A stretch of DNA of 64,000 nt from the NCBI GenBank assembly GCA_020137815.1, contig CM035360.1, positions 3,292,578-3,356,577 of the forward strand, written 5' to 3'. Numbering within the stretch: the first letter of the stretch is position 1; the number at the start of each line of letters is the position of its first letter. The position numbers and the translations under genes were made by a program. The stretch comes from Hormiphora californensis. Taxonomy: Eukaryota; Ctenophora; Tentaculata; Cydippida; Pleurobrachiidae. Below, piece after piece: positions 63,588 to 64,000 of this stretch. The notes beneath the pieces were generated by a model that had not been told where the DNA came from, did not search any database, and saw only the letters and a program-made list of their open reading frames with translations.

Positions 63588-64000
63588 CTGGGGGATGAAA
63601 TCAATAATAAAAACAAGAATAATTTATAATAAAGATCTACTGAAGACGAGAAACACAGATTTCCCGAAAGCTTCTGTCATTTTATTGATTCAGTACCATA
63701 ATGGTCTACTAATTTTATGTATTTAGACATCATAGCAACCTTTGTGCTTGCCAGCGCATATATCATATACGCCATATATATCCGAAGGGACAAAGAAAAT
63801 GAAACTGAAATCGCGAAATGTTTTCCATTTAATTCTACTATGTCCGCCGATAAAAGCCTTTGTAGATGAGCCTGTCGTGGGGAGGCACTTACAACTTATT
63901 TTTGTTGCTCCCTGTTTGATTGAAGATTTGCGATGGCTCCCTCTTGCTGCCCTTTTTGTATACTGCCTTGAGTTTAATTTTAAATTCTTCAACAATATTA
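63588..64000. other. TUBGCP3 intron or flank
   Basis: The first visible TUBGCP3 exon begins in mid-codon, so this is intron at least in part. A minus-strand stretch at about 63890-63995 (FKIKLKAVYKKGSKREPSQI, followed by GTAAGT) is open, but I do not recognise it as GCP3. Confidence 0.5.

Overview
This is nuclear DNA from an animal, probably an early-branching marine invertebrate; sponge or cnidarian is an inference. The evidence is spliced genes with GT-AG introns whose exon phases close exactly, animal families (NEK11-like kinase, augmin HAUS7, gamma-tubulin complex protein 3, C-type lectin, membrane RING protein), and a heavy load of animal-type transposons. There is no operon structure and I see no rRNA, tRNA or CRISPR.

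Layout. 1-5.4 kb: low-complexity DNA, a cloverleaf-like inverted repeat, a TA microsatellite, a rearranged LINE fragment and two foldback (long hairpin) elements. 5.4-6.3 kb: a two-exon secreted Cys-rich gene. 6.3-18.4 kb: almost wholly foldback elements, MITEs and GA/CT microsatellites, many nested. 18.4-18.8 kb: a small secreted protein on the minus strand. 19-38 kb: a retrotransposon graveyard. Two full-length (~4.5 kb net) LINEs of one family lie in opposite orientation at 20540-26689 and 28250-32771. The second has both ORFs open and interrupts a reverse transcriptase of a different type; a third, 5'-truncated LINE interrupts the same host copy. 38.7-42.3 kb: a C-type lectin gene and a two-pass RING gene, with foldbacks between them. 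42-45.7 kb: microsatellites and minisatellites.

45.9-63.6 kb is the gene-dense part: a NEK11-like kinase (+), HAUS7 (+), an unassigned 126-residue protein (-) and the 3' part of TUBGCP3 (-). All three named genes belong to microtubule, centrosome or mitosis biology; augmin (which contains HAUS7) recruits the gamma-tubulin ring complex (which contains GCP3). A minisatellite just after the NEK gene carries seven perfect RFX X-box matches.

The most unusual features are: foldback elements making up about 16 kb, nested like Russian dolls and often with clear target-site duplications; ultrashort (61-96 bp) CTGTC-ended elements with perfect 8-bp duplications; intronic repeats in four genes that each copy an exon-intron junction; and a LINE whose ORF1 joins a PHD-like finger to three CCCH zinc fingers. 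All calls come from reading the sequence and recalling family motifs; no database search was possible.
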